DNA of 64,000 nt, taken from assembly GCF_001306415.1 (NCBI RefSeq), contig NZ_LDJX01000010.1:1-64000 (forward strand). Reading direction: 5' to 3'. The position numbers and the translations under genes were made by a program. This document shows, piece by piece, positions 55,899-64,000 of the stretch. This DNA is from Croceitalea dokdonensis DOKDO 023. Its GTDB lineage: Bacteria > Bacteroidota > Bacteroidia > Flavobacteriales > Flavobacteriaceae. The notes below the pieces were generated by a model. The model saw nothing but the letters and a program-made list of their open reading frames with translations, was not told where the DNA came from and ran no database searches. The first letter of the stretch is position 1; each line of letters opens with the position of its first letter.

Positions 55899-56885
55899 TT
55901 ATGTTGTCATTATATCAGATACCCGCACCAGCTCCTCATCCACTGGCGTATGGGCCTTAATGGCCTCGCTGATTGGGGTCAAGATTAAATTATTGTCCCT
56001 AATACCAACCATATAATTGGATTTGCCGGCCATGAGGGCCTCTACTGCTTTAACGCCCATTCTACTTGCCAGTACACGATCAAAACAGGTGGGACTCCCG
56101 CCTCTTTGCATATGGCCTAAAACGGAAACCCTTACATCATAAATAGGTAAGTGTTCCTCCACGTAATCCTTGAGTTCAAAAACGTTTTTTCCTGTTTTAT
56201 CCCCCTCTGCAACAATTACAATACTGGAGGATTTTCCAGATTTCTTGCTTCTTTTTAATGATTCCAACAATCTTTCCAATCCCAAATTTTGTTCTGGAAT
56301 CAATATTTCCTCAGCTCCGGCCCCAACCCCGGCATTTAAGGCAATATGCCCTACGTCCCGCCCCATGACCTCAACAAAGAAAAGGCGGTTGTGGGAACTT
56401 GCGGTATCCCGTATTTTATCAATGACCTCTACTACGGTATTAATGGCCGTATCAAAACCTATGGTATAAGAGGTGCCTAAAATATCATTGTCAATGGTGC
56501 CCGGAATGCCCATTACCGGAAAATTGAACTCTTCATTGAATTTTAACCCACCCGCGAAGCTACCGTTACCGCCAATGACCACAAAAGCATCAATGTTGTG
56601 TTTTTTAAGCTGATTATAGGCCTTTTGCCTTCCCTCCGGCGTTCTGAACTCTTCACAACGGGCAGATTTTAAAATGGTACCCCCCTTGTTGATGATGTTG
56701 TTGACACTCCGTGCTGTCATGTCCTTAAAGTCTCCATCTATCATCCCTTGGTAGCCCCTGTAAATAGCTGCACATTCCAGCTTCATAAAAGCACAAGTCC
56801 TTACTACCGAACGGATTGCGGCATTCATTCCTGGGGAATCCCCACCTGAGGTCAATACGGCAATTTTCTTTATCTGTTTGGTCAT
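55899..56885 (-). CDS. pfkA: 6-phosphofructokinase (GGNGS variant)
   Basis: This 328-residue enzyme phosphorylates fructose-6-phosphate, the committing glycolytic step. Motifs seen: LTSGGDSPGMNAAIRSV, PGTIDNDI, and GHMQRGGSPTCFDR. The nucleotide-binding loop reads GGNGS, with Asn107 where the E. coli enzyme has Asp103 in GGDGS. The aspartate helps bind the Mg-ATP, so the change could alter phosphate-donor handling, although glycine at the following position still suits ATP rather than pyrophosphate. All other visible motifs are intact. A TAnnTTTG box lies at 56903-56910 upstream. Confidence 0.93.
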   Translation of the reverse strand: MTKQIKKIAVLTSGGDSPGMNAAIRSVVRTCAFMKLECAAIYRGYQGMIDGDFKDMTARSVNNIINKGGTILKSARCEEFRTPEGRQKAYNQLKKHNIDAFVVIGGNGSFAGGLKFNEEFNFPVMGIPGTIDNDILGTSYTIGFDTAINTVVEVIDKIRDTASSHNRLFFVEVMGRDVGHIALNAGVGAGAEEILIPEQNLGLERLLESLKRSKKSGKSSSIVIVAEGDKTGKNVFELKDYVEEHLPIYDVRVSVLGHMQRGGSPTCFDRVLASRMGVKAVEALMAGKSNYMVGIRDNNLILTPISEAIKAHTPVDEELVRVSDIMTT

Positions 56886-56902
56886 TTTTGGTAATAAAAA
56901 AC

Positions 56903-56910
56903 CAAAACTA
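56903..56910 (-). promoter_or_regulatory. Putative -7 promoter box for pfkA-gapA
   Basis: On the minus strand the bases read TAGTTTTG, a match to TAnnTTTG, and lie 17 bases before the pfkA ATG at 56885. Confidence 0.45.
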
Positions 56911-57013
56911 GCAAACTTCTTCTAATAAAAAAATGACCTTTGTCCTAATTTGAAATTAAAGCGTAACTCAATCGATTTCGCTTGGCCAAACTTCCAGAAC
57001 AACCGCAAATTCC

Positions 57014-60000
57014 CTATATCTTTGGTTGTTTCCGTTTGCTGGAAAACTGGATTAGACTGTCTTTGCCCATAACGGAATTAAAAGGTTGTTTTTCTAGGTT
57101 CCCTTTTTGCTTTTTGCTGGATTCCACTTCCTTTTTGTCCAAATTAAAAATACGCCGAAACAACCCTTGAAAAGTATTAAAATCTACTTGGTAAGAAAGA
57201 CCTACCCCTTGGGTATAGCCTTGCTGGCCATCTGCCAAAAACTGTTGAATTTCGTTTTCACGGTTAAACACCTTAGCACTTAAGGAACCATCCTCGTTTA
57301 GCAAAATTTGAACTTCAACGTCACCAGCAACTACGGTTTGGGACACGCCACCTACCGGAACACCCACCCTGCCATTGACCAAAACCCGATCGGATATTTG
57401 TGTGGAGATGTTTACCCCAATGCGATCTTCCGTATCTATGCCCGTATTCCCGTCTAAGTAGCCCTGTTCATAGGACAATCCAATGTTAAGTTTGTCATTA
57501 CCTTCACCCAATACCTGATTCAGAAGGCCAGAGGCCGCCTCACCCAATATATTTCCAGCTACCGCCTGCTGATTTAGGCCCGTTTGCTCATTGACAAAAG
57601 TACCCTGTGCCAATAAAAAGAAGGCGTTGTTACTTTCGATTGTGGGGTCTTGTAAACGATACTCCAATTCTGATTTTACCACCGAGTTGGTTCCTGGAAA
57701 TTGGATGTCAAAGTCTATGGTGGGACTTTCCAGGACTCCATCTAGCCTTACGACAACCTCTGTAGGAATACGCCTGGTATAACCGGGGTTATCCAACAGT
57801 GGGGCAGGATTGGCATTTAATGCATACTTAGCTTGCAAGTCTAGCTGGGCCTGCAATGGGTCACCTTCCCAAATTAAACGCCCACCTGGTTCAACAACAA
57901 ATGTTTTATCTATAATGCCGGCCCTTTTAAACCTAAAATCACCGGTAACCACCGCAAACTCGCCATTCATGATAAATTTATCATTGGTGTTGATTTCTAT
58001 CAATAAAAGCCCTGCACCCGTTCCTTTTAAAGTACTTCCAGATTCCCTATCTACAATAATTTCCACCTCTGCATCTGGGGTAACCTCCAAATCAAAAAAG
58101 AGTTCCACACCCTTATATTCCTCTACCGTTCTTTCTTTGACCATGTCATTTAAAGAACGTTTTTCCGTAAAATTAATGAAGGAATAATCCCCTACACTGG
58201 TTACATCACTAAGCGGTATCTTTAACTCCGTTCCGCGGGCAGATGCACCCTCAAAATCAATATTCAATGCAGTGGTGGGCCCGTAAATCTGCCCGGTACC
58301 AGACACAAACCCAGTACCGTAGTAAAGCTGGCCCTCGTCAAACTCGGTGTTCAAGATAAGAAAACGATCGTTCTGTGTTTCCACGTTTAAATTTAATATC
58401 CAATCATCAAAAGCGGTATGGCTAATGGTACCATCCAACACACTTTGGGTATCAAATACCGTATCGTTCAACAGAATATCCTGAAATTCAAAGGTCTGGT
58501 CAAACAAGCGTATACGGGACAATGGTGCAAAATCATAATTCACATTCAGGTAAGGGATGCCCAGGCCAGCTTCGTTTAAGCTAAGGCTCCCATCAATTAA
58601 GGGACTATCCACAGCACCGGTAATTCTTGCGTTGCCGCTGGCAAAACCCCTTATTTCTGAAATGATGCCCTGGCCAAGGGGTGCAAACGGACTCAAATTA
58701 AAATCGTTCAAGGAGGCTAATAAATCTAGGGTAGTCCCAGTGGGATTATTGTTGATTTTACCATTGAGACCAAAACGCTCCTGCCCCTCCTGTACCAACC
58801 AAGAATTTACCCCAAATTCCGTTAGGTCATTATTTCCAAAGACCACAAGCTCCATATCCCCCAGTTCCATTTGGTTTACCGAAAAATTTCCTACTTCCAA
58901 ACTGGCAGACGGCAGGTATTTTCCTTCTTTTTGCAAGATGTTCAAAAATCCGTTGACCTCGCCATCCAAGGCCAAACTATCGATTTCTGGGGTTATTTTA
59001 TTTAAGGAAACAATCTTAAACTGAAGCTGTAAATCTTTATAGGTAGAATCCGCAAGTTCCCCTTTAAGCCTTATTTGCTCATTCTTGCCATTGTCCATGA
59101 CAATATCCGAAATTTGGATACTATCCAAGGAACGGTTAATGATCACTTTGTTCTTACGATTTCCTGCCTTGTTCAGCACCCATTTGTTCCCCTTAAAGTT
59201 CACTTCAGAAGTCTTAAGGCCGATAACGGACTTGTTATTTTGATTAAAGGTGTGGTAAAAATTAAGGTTATAGCTATCATTAAGTGCGCTGCCACCCTTA
59301 AATTCTGCCCTAAAAAATAAGGTATCCTTTAGCGTAGTGTTGATTAGTTGAAAATCCTTAAGGTCATAGTAGACCGTAGACATATTATCCACGGAAATAA
59401 AGGTATTGAAAAGGGGGTTTTTATTATCAATTTTTAGTTCTATATCATCTAATTTATTGTCCAATACGGCCACCTCGGGCGATTTAAAAGTTAGTTTTAA
59501 ATCGCCCTCATCAGCCACGATATTTCCCTTAATAAAGGTACCTGCCCCTAGATTGACATCCGGCATCAGTAGGTTTACAATTTTGTTGTAAATCTTGAAG
59601 TTGAAGTCGAGTTTTTGACCACTGGAAATTTCAAAAGGTTTGTAATTGGTATAGATACTGCCCACGGAATTCTGAAAGAGTTTGGGCAATTCCGCTATTT
59701 TAAATTTTCCCCGCATGTAACCGGTGATGATGTCCGGAGAGTTGATTTCCACCAATCTTGTGGAATCTTTCTGGAAGATGGATGTTATCTTAAAATCATC
59801 AAAATAATAGGTGTCGTTTCCATTCTCGTAATTGGTATCCTGAAATTTGACTTCCCCAGACATATTATCCAAGGTATTTCCTGTGATGTCCATTCTAACA
59901 TTACCTTTAAAAATGGATATATCGTTCTTAACAAAATTCAGGGCATTAAAGTCTGCATAAGCAACATCCGCAATGAAATTAAAGTTGTTTCGCTCTTCGG

Positions 60001-61471
60001 CAAAATCTGCAAGTCCCTTAAAACTTAATTTAAAGTTTTCGTCATCGGCCACCAAATTGCCATCAAAAAGGGATTCTTTTAAAATTCCTGAAACCTTTAG
60101 ATTTTGATAAGTATACCCATTGAACTGAATACTGTATACCTCCCCTATGGCTTCCGTGTTAAGATAATCTGCTATAAAACCTTTACCTTCCACATTAACG
60201 TCCAAAGTGGCCTTACCCAACCTTTTACTGTTGGCAAATGCCCCCAAATCAAAACTCATCAAAGAAATAAATCCACGGTAGGAGGCTTTGTCCACATTGG
60301 TAATGTTGGTAATCTGCAAATCTGAATAGCTGCTTCCGATGGCGGTCTGTAGGTTAATTTCCGCATCTACCGAAGAAGGGGTGACCTCCGTATTCCCCCG
60401 AATGGTAAATTGTCCAAATTTTTGAAATGAACTGGGAATGGATTTGCCCAAAATATCTGGCAACAGCCCTCTTAATTGATAGTAACTAGAGGTTACATTA
60501 TCCATTTTAGCGTTCATGATAAAAGGTTCTGAGCGTTTAAATATGTTTCTGAACCTAAAATCTCCCCGTACCCCGGTATTGTCTGACAGCAGAATAAGCT
60601 CGTTAGCTTCAAAATCGTTTAAAGTACCTTGAACCGTACCCGAAAACAGCGCTTTTTTGTCCCTGCCAAATTCGTTATAATACACATTGACTTCATCAAA
60701 AGCAACCTCAGAATCCAAGAACGTACCCGTGATTTTTACCTTGTTCAAAAAGTCCTTAAAATCTTTACGCTCATAATCAAACACCAGATCGCCCTGCAGT
60801 TTGGACGCCGTGGTACGGAGCAGCAAACTATCAAAACGCATTTGTTGTTTGGTGTATTTAAATCGGGTCTTTAGCTGTTGTATTCGCAATTCCCTTTGGG
60901 TGTGCAGCGCCAAACTTTCTATTTGCATGGACACCTTGGGGCCAACCACCAAAAAGTCTGTAGCGGTAATCTGTAGCTCATCAAAATTGAGCAGATGAAC
61001 GGTTTCCCTATTTTCATCGATTAACCGATAACGCCCATCCTGCATGGTAATCTCCGTTGCCGATAAATAAAATGGTGGTTTACCGGGGTCCCGTGGTAAA
61101 CTATCCGTAAGCTTGGCTACAAAAACATCCAGATTGGAATCCTCCTCCCCTTCATAGGTTTTCATCTTAAAATAGGGGGTTTTGGCACTTATACCTCCAA
61201 ATTCCAATTGGCCATCACGTATGTTTTTTAAGCTGAGCAGGGAAGTGGAAAGCTCCTGAATATAAAACAAGGTGTCTTTACGGTGGTCCTCCACAAAAAT
61301 CTCATTGATATCCACTCCCAAGGTAAAGGGGGAAAACTTTACCTTTTTAATGGAAAAACCCGTACCGTAGGTAGTGTTCAGATGATCTGTAGCCCGTTTG
61401 GCAAGGTGGGTTTGCACCGCAGGAAGCGAAAACACCACTGTTGCGATAACCAACAAGAGTAAGATTACCAA
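57014..61471 (-). CDS. TamB-like translocation/assembly module protein
   Basis: This very long protein of about 1485 residues has an N-terminal signal-anchor helix (VILLLLVIATVVFSLPA). The middle is repetitive and beta-strand rich, the groove-like fold of AsmA/TamB proteins. The C-terminal TamB domain (about 1050-1440) contains YGTGFVSGTG, LDLQAKYAL and ERIGVNIS-type segments. It probably spans the periplasm and moves lipids or helps insert outer membrane proteins. The annotated start is a TTG at 61471, but the frame stays open upstream to a TAG at 61532-61534. That extra stretch adds KKLRKILLRTLL, a basic lead typical of the anchor. No ATG or GTG occurs there, so the true start is unclear. 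Confidence 0.88.
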   Translation of the reverse strand: MVILLLLVIATVVFSLPAVQTHLAKRATDHLNTTYGTGFSIKKVKFSPFTLGVDINEIFVEDHRKDTLFYIQELSTSLLSLKNIRDGQLEFGGISAKTPYFKMKTYEGEEDSNLDVFVAKLTDSLPRDPGKPPFYLSATEITMQDGRYRLIDENRETVHLLNFDELQITATDFLVVGPKVSMQIESLALHTQRELRIQQLKTRFKYTKQQMRFDSLLLRTTASKLQGDLVFDYERKDFKDFLNKVKITGTFLDSEVAFDEVNVYYNEFGRDKKALFSGTVQGTLNDFEANELILLSDNTGVRGDFRFRNIFKRSEPFIMNAKMDNVTSSYYQLRGLLPDILGKSIPSSFQKFGQFTIRGNTEVTPSSVDAEINLQTAIGSSYSDLQITNITNVDKASYRGFISLMSFDLGAFANSKRLGKATLDVNVEGKGFIADYLNTEAIGEVYSIQFNGYTYQNLKVSGILKESLFDGNLVADDENFKLSFKGLADFAEERNNFNFIADVAYADFNALNFVKNDISIFKGNVRMDITGNTLDNMSGEVKFQDTNYENGNDTYYFDDFKITSIFQKDSTRLVEINSPDIITGYMRGKFKIAELPKLFQNSVGSIYTNYKPFEISSGQKLDFNFKIYNKIVNLLMPDVNLGAGTFIKGNIVADEGDLKLTFKSPEVAVLDNKLDDIELKIDNKNPLFNTFISVDNMSTVYYDLKDFQLINTTLKDTLFFRAEFKGGSALNDSYNLNFYHTFNQNNKSVIGLKTSEVNFKGNKWVLNKAGNRKNKVIINRSLDSIQISDIVMDNGKNEQIRLKGELADSTYKDLQLQFKIVSLNKITPEIDSLALDGEVNGFLNILQKEGKYLPSASLEVGNFSVNQMELGDMELVVFGNNDLTEFGVNSWLVQEGQERFGLNGKINNNPTGTTLDLLASLNDFNLSPFAPLGQGIISEIRGFASGNARITGAVDSPLIDGSLSLNEAGLGIPYLNVNYDFAPLSRIRLFDQTFEFQDILLNDTVFDTQSVLDGTISHTAFDDWILNLNVETQNDRFLILNTEFDEGQLYYGTGFVSGTGQIYGPTTALNIDFEGASARGTELKIPLSDVTSVGDYSFINFTEKRSLNDMVKERTVEEYKGVELFFDLEVTPDAEVEIIVDRESGSTLKGTGAGLLLIEINTNDKFIMNGEFAVVTGDFRFKRAGIIDKTFVVEPGGRLIWEGDPLQAQLDLQAKYALNANPAPLLDNPGYTRRIPTEVVVRLDGVLESPTIDFDIQFPGTNSVVKSELEYRLQDPTIESNNAFFLLAQGTFVNEQTGLNQQAVAGNILGEAASGLLNQVLGEGNDKLNIGLSYEQGYLDGNTGIDTEDRIGVNISTQISDRVLVNGRVGVPVGGVSQTVVAGDVEVQILLNEDGSLSAKVFNRENEIQQFLADGQQGYTQGVGLSYQVDFNTFQGLFRRIFNLDKKEVESSKKQKGNLEKQPFNSVMGKDSLIQFSSKRKQPKI

Positions 61472-61521
61472 AAGAGTGCGAAGCAGTATTTTTCTCAGTT
61501 TTTTGATAACACTATACCTTT

Positions 61522-61529
61522 TATCTTTG
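61522..61529 (+). promoter_or_regulatory. Putative -7 promoter box for tsaD
   Basis: TATCTTTG is the consensus-like TAnnTTTG. A TTTTTTG at 61499-61505 may be the -33 element, though the spacing of 16 bases is shorter than usual. It lies 23 bases before the tsaD ATG, in the gap divergent from the tamB-like gene. Confidence 0.55.
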
Positions 61530-61552
61530 TACTAACAACTTTTGTTCCAAAA

Positions 61553-62578
61553 ATGGTGGATAAAAACCAGATTTATATTCTTGCAATTGAATCCTCCTGT
61601 GATGACACCTCTGCAGCAGTCCTTTGCAACGATCACGTGCTCAGTAATGTTGTGGCCACACAACAAATACATGAGCAGTATGGTGGGGTTGTTCCAGAAC
61701 TGGCTTCGCGTGCGCACCAACAAAATATTGTTCCCGTTGTCCATCAGGCTTTGGCCAAGGCAAATATCGACAAAAAACAACTAGCGGCAATAGCATTTAC
61801 TCGCGGTCCCGGACTGTTGGGCTCATTACTGGTTGGCACCTCATTTGCCAAATCCATGTCCCTTGGATTGGGAATCCCTTTGATTGAGGTAAACCATATG
61901 CAAGCACATATTTTGGCCCATTTTATAAAAGATACGGCACAAAAGAGACCTAGCTTTCCCTTTTTGGCGTTGACCATAAGTGGCGGGCACACACAGATTG
62001 TCCTGGTCAACGATTTTTTTGATTTGGAAATTTTGGGCCAAACCCTAGATGATGCGGTGGGCGAGGCCTATGACAAAAGTGCCAAGTTACTTGGGCTGCC
62101 CTATCCTGGCGGACCCTTACTGGATGCCCATGCACAAATGGGAAATCCTAAGGCATTCCCCTTTCCAAAGCCAAAAGTTGATGGACTTAATTTTAGCTTT
62201 AGCGGCTTAAAAACCAGCATTCTTTATTTTATCCAAAGAGAAACTAAAAAACAACCAGACTTTATAACAAATCACTTAAACGACATTTGCGCCTCTATCC
62301 AGTTTACCATTCTTGAAATTTTAATGGATAAGTTAAAGGCCGCCGTTGCACAAACTGGGGTAAAAACAATTGCCATTGGAGGCGGGGTTGCTGCCAACTC
62401 CGGGATACGCCAACGATTATTGGAGGCAGAAAGCTCCATGGGGTGGTCCACACATATTCCAAAGTTTGAATACTGCACAGACAATGCAGCCATGATCGGC
62501 ATAGTGGGTTATTATAAATTTTTAAACGACGAATTTTCGGAACAGGGAATCGCAGCAAAGGCCAGATACACCTTATAA
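61553..62578 (+). CDS. tsaD: tRNA N6-threonylcarbamoyladenosine transferase
   Basis: It transfers the threonylcarbamoyl group to A37 of ANN-reading tRNAs, working with TsaB and TsaE. The 341 residues include IESSCDDTSAAVL, the metal ligands His115 and His119 in NHMQAH, FSGLKTSI, and the C-terminal YCTDNAAMIG. Length and order are typical. It is divergent from the tamB-like gene and followed 11 bases later by rsmE, with which it is probably co-transcribed. Confidence 0.97.
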   Translation: MVDKNQIYILAIESSCDDTSAAVLCNDHVLSNVVATQQIHEQYGGVVPELASRAHQQNIVPVVHQALAKANIDKKQLAAIAFTRGPGLLGSLLVGTSFAKSMSLGLGIPLIEVNHMQAHILAHFIKDTAQKRPSFPFLALTISGGHTQIVLVNDFFDLEILGQTLDDAVGEAYDKSAKLLGLPYPGGPLLDAHAQMGNPKAFPFPKPKVDGLNFSFSGLKTSILYFIQRETKKQPDFITNHLNDICASIQFTILEILMDKLKAAVAQTGVKTIAIGGGVAANSGIRQRLLEAESSMGWSTHIPKFEYCTDNAAMIGIVGYYKFLNDEFSEQGIAAKARYTL

Positions 62579-62589
62579 CATGACACTTT

Positions 62590-63294
62590 ATGCAACTATT
62601 TTACAATCCTTCCTTAGACAATAGCTTTAAACAGTTTTATTTTCCGGAAGATGAAAGTAAGCACATTACCAAGGTTTTAAGAAAGACCAATGGTGATATC
62701 CTTCACATCACCAACGGTAAAGGCTACCTGTTTAAAGCAGAGATTATTAATGCGGATACCAAGAAGTGTAAGGCGCAGTTAATATCCCAAGAACGAACCA
62801 TCCCAAGACTGCATTCACTGCACCTTGCCGTGGCACCAACCAAAATGAACGATAGGTTTGAATGGTTTTTAGAAAAGGCCACGGAAATTGGGGTTAACGA
62901 AATCACACCAATTTTATGTGAACGGTCTGAACGTAAATCCATAAAACCAGAACGTTTTAACCGTGTTTTGCAGTCTGCCATGAAACAATCCCTACAAACT
63001 TTTTTACCACAACTAAACCCCATGATTACATTGGAAGAATTTGTAAAAAACACCAAAGGGGACTTAAAATTTATCGCGCATTGTGAAAAAGAGGAAAAAG
63101 TTGAGCTCAAAAGACGCTTACAGGCAGATAAGGATTGTATAGTTCTTATAGGCCCGGAAGGTGATTTTAGCCTTAATGAGATAAACACCGCCTACCAAGA
63201 GGGATACATGCCGGTATCACTGGGGAGAAATCGTTTGAGAACGGAGACCGCCGCCATTTATGCCTGTACCGTTGTTGCCATGGTAAACAATTAA
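62590..63294 (+). CDS. rsmE: 16S rRNA m3U1498 methyltransferase
   Basis: This SPOUT-class methyltransferase modifies U1498 of 16S rRNA with S-adenosylmethionine. The 234 residues begin with a PUA-like domain (KHITKVLRKTNGD). The knotted SAM domain has KATEIGVNEITPI, GPEGDFSLNEI and the final LGRNRLRTETAAIYA motif. It lies in one unit with tsaD. Its stop overlaps the stop of the convergent DUF1223 gene by 4 bases. Confidence 0.95.
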   Translation: MQLFYNPSLDNSFKQFYFPEDESKHITKVLRKTNGDILHITNGKGYLFKAEIINADTKKCKAQLISQERTIPRLHSLHLAVAPTKMNDRFEWFLEKATEIGVNEITPILCERSERKSIKPERFNRVLQSAMKQSLQTFLPQLNPMITLEEFVKNTKGDLKFIAHCEKEEKVELKRRLQADKDCIVLIGPEGDFSLNEINTAYQEGYMPVSLGRNRLRTETAAIYACTVVAMVNN

Positions 63295-64000
63295 ATAGCG
63301 GTTTTTGCAGCACCTGTGATACCCAATTCTTTATTTTCTACAATAAGCATTAAGGTTAGCACATCGTCTGGCCTTACGGTTACCGGAATATCAATACTAA
63401 GTTTACCGTGTCCAGAAGTGGCCTCTTGGTAACTTTCCGCGATAACAATATTGGTGTTTTTTAAGCTTCTATTTCTATTTTCACCCCTGGGTACCGAGGT
63501 AACACGCTCATTTATCACTAGTACCGCCCTTAGTAATTTGTTGTCAAGAGCCCCTAGAATCATATACCTAACCTCCACTTTTCCCTTATCCTTTGCGTAG
63601 GAAACTATCTTTACACCATTTTCGCTGTTTTGTTGACCAAATTTCCCTATGGCCGCTTGTACTTTTTGTGTATTGGAGCCGACAACATGGGTGGCTCCAT
63701 TTACCACTAATTGGGGGGTGTAATTGGTATTGGATTTAAACTTACGGTTGTACTCTTGCTGCTTTTTGGTATAAGCTGCTTTACTAAAAGGGTCTTTCCA
63801 ACCTATGTAATTCCAATAATCCACGTGATAAGAAAGTGCGAACACCTTTTTTGGAAATTGGCTTTTTACTTTCTCTAGCAGCACGTCCGCGGGCGGACAG
63901 CTGGAACAACCTTGTGAGGTAAAAAGTTCCAAAACCACTATTGGCGCAAGGGTGTTTTCCACATCTGGTTCCAATGTCTTTTGTGGCATAGGCCCAGAAT
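63291..64000 (-). CDS. DUF1223-family thioredoxin-like protein, 5' end cut by window
   Basis: The visible part, about 230 residues, starts with the family hallmark VVLELFTSQGCSSCPPADVLL, a thioredoxin-like CxxC-type site. It continues with ALSYHVDYWNYIGWKDPF and QLVVNGATHVVGS. Function is unknown; the family is thought to be periplasmic and redox-related. An ATG at 63989 is available, but it leaves no signal peptide, and the frame remains open to the window edge. The real start is probably beyond position 64000. Confidence 0.8.
   Translation of the reverse strand, partial: SGPMPQKTLEPDVENTLAPIVVLELFTSQGCSSCPPADVLLEKVKSQFPKKVFALSYHVDYWNYIGWKDPFSKAAYTKKQQEYNRKFKSNTNYTPQLVVNGATHVVGSNTQKVQAAIGKFGQQNSENGVKIVSYAKDKGKVEVRYMILGALDNKLLRAVLVINERVTSVPRGENRNRSLKNTNIVIAESYQEATSGHGKLSIDIPVTVRPDDVLTLMLIVENKELGITGAAKTAI

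Overview
The window looks like a chromosomal piece of a marine-type Flavobacteriaceae bacterium (Bacteroidota). The evidence is seen in the sequence: secreted proteins carry type IX secretion (T9SS) C-terminal domains of both type A and type B; bacillithiol synthase BshA is present; several genes have a TAnnTTTG promoter box, the Bacteroidota sigma factor element, shortly upstream; Shine-Dalgarno signals are weak; and the DNA is AT-rich. No rRNA, tRNA, CRISPR array or intact insertion sequence was recognised. The genus cannot be fixed from the sequence alone.

Region 1 (1-29.7 kb) is a surface polysaccharide locus. It opens with a UDP-glucuronate 4-epimerase-like enzyme and UDP-glucose 6-dehydrogenase. 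A module of about 9 kb follows: a 2108-residue secreted T9SS type B protein, and a convergent glycosyltransferase/polysaccharide deacetylase pair. This module is bracketed by two copies of a 181-bp palindromic element in inverted orientation, the strongest unexplained structure in the window. Next come a beta-helix lipoprotein, the GDP-fucose pathway (gmd, fcl), a fucosyltransferase-like protein, a flippase, a run of GT2/GT4 glycosyltransferases, a hexapeptide acyltransferase, a Wzy-like polymerase, an unrecognised GT-A-like protein and a NodU/CmcH-type carbamoyltransferase. Together these could build, flip and polymerise a fucose- and uronate-containing repeat unit and modify it by acylation and carbamoylation. 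Export proteins (Wza, Wzc) and the initiating transferase are not in the window.

Region 2 (29.7-41 kb) holds a secreted multidomain sugar-dehydrogenase-like protein with a translationally coupled lipoprotein, a heavy-metal RND efflux pair (inner-membrane pump and adaptor, no outer-membrane channel), and an OmpA-family protein.

Region 3 (41-50.5 kb) is a leftward run of housekeeping and envelope genes: amidase, MCE/MlaD protein, two Fe-S redox proteins, a small conserved protein, a GH3-beta-lactamase fusion, BshA and a lipoprotein.

Region 4 (50.6-64 kb) holds an LptD-like protein, RidA, a leftward glycolytic group (pfkA, gapA, then a BadF-type kinase), a TamB-like protein divergent from tsaD, rsmE, and a DUF1223 protein cut by the window end. 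Regions 3 and 4 look like a conserved core; region 1 looks like the variable part.
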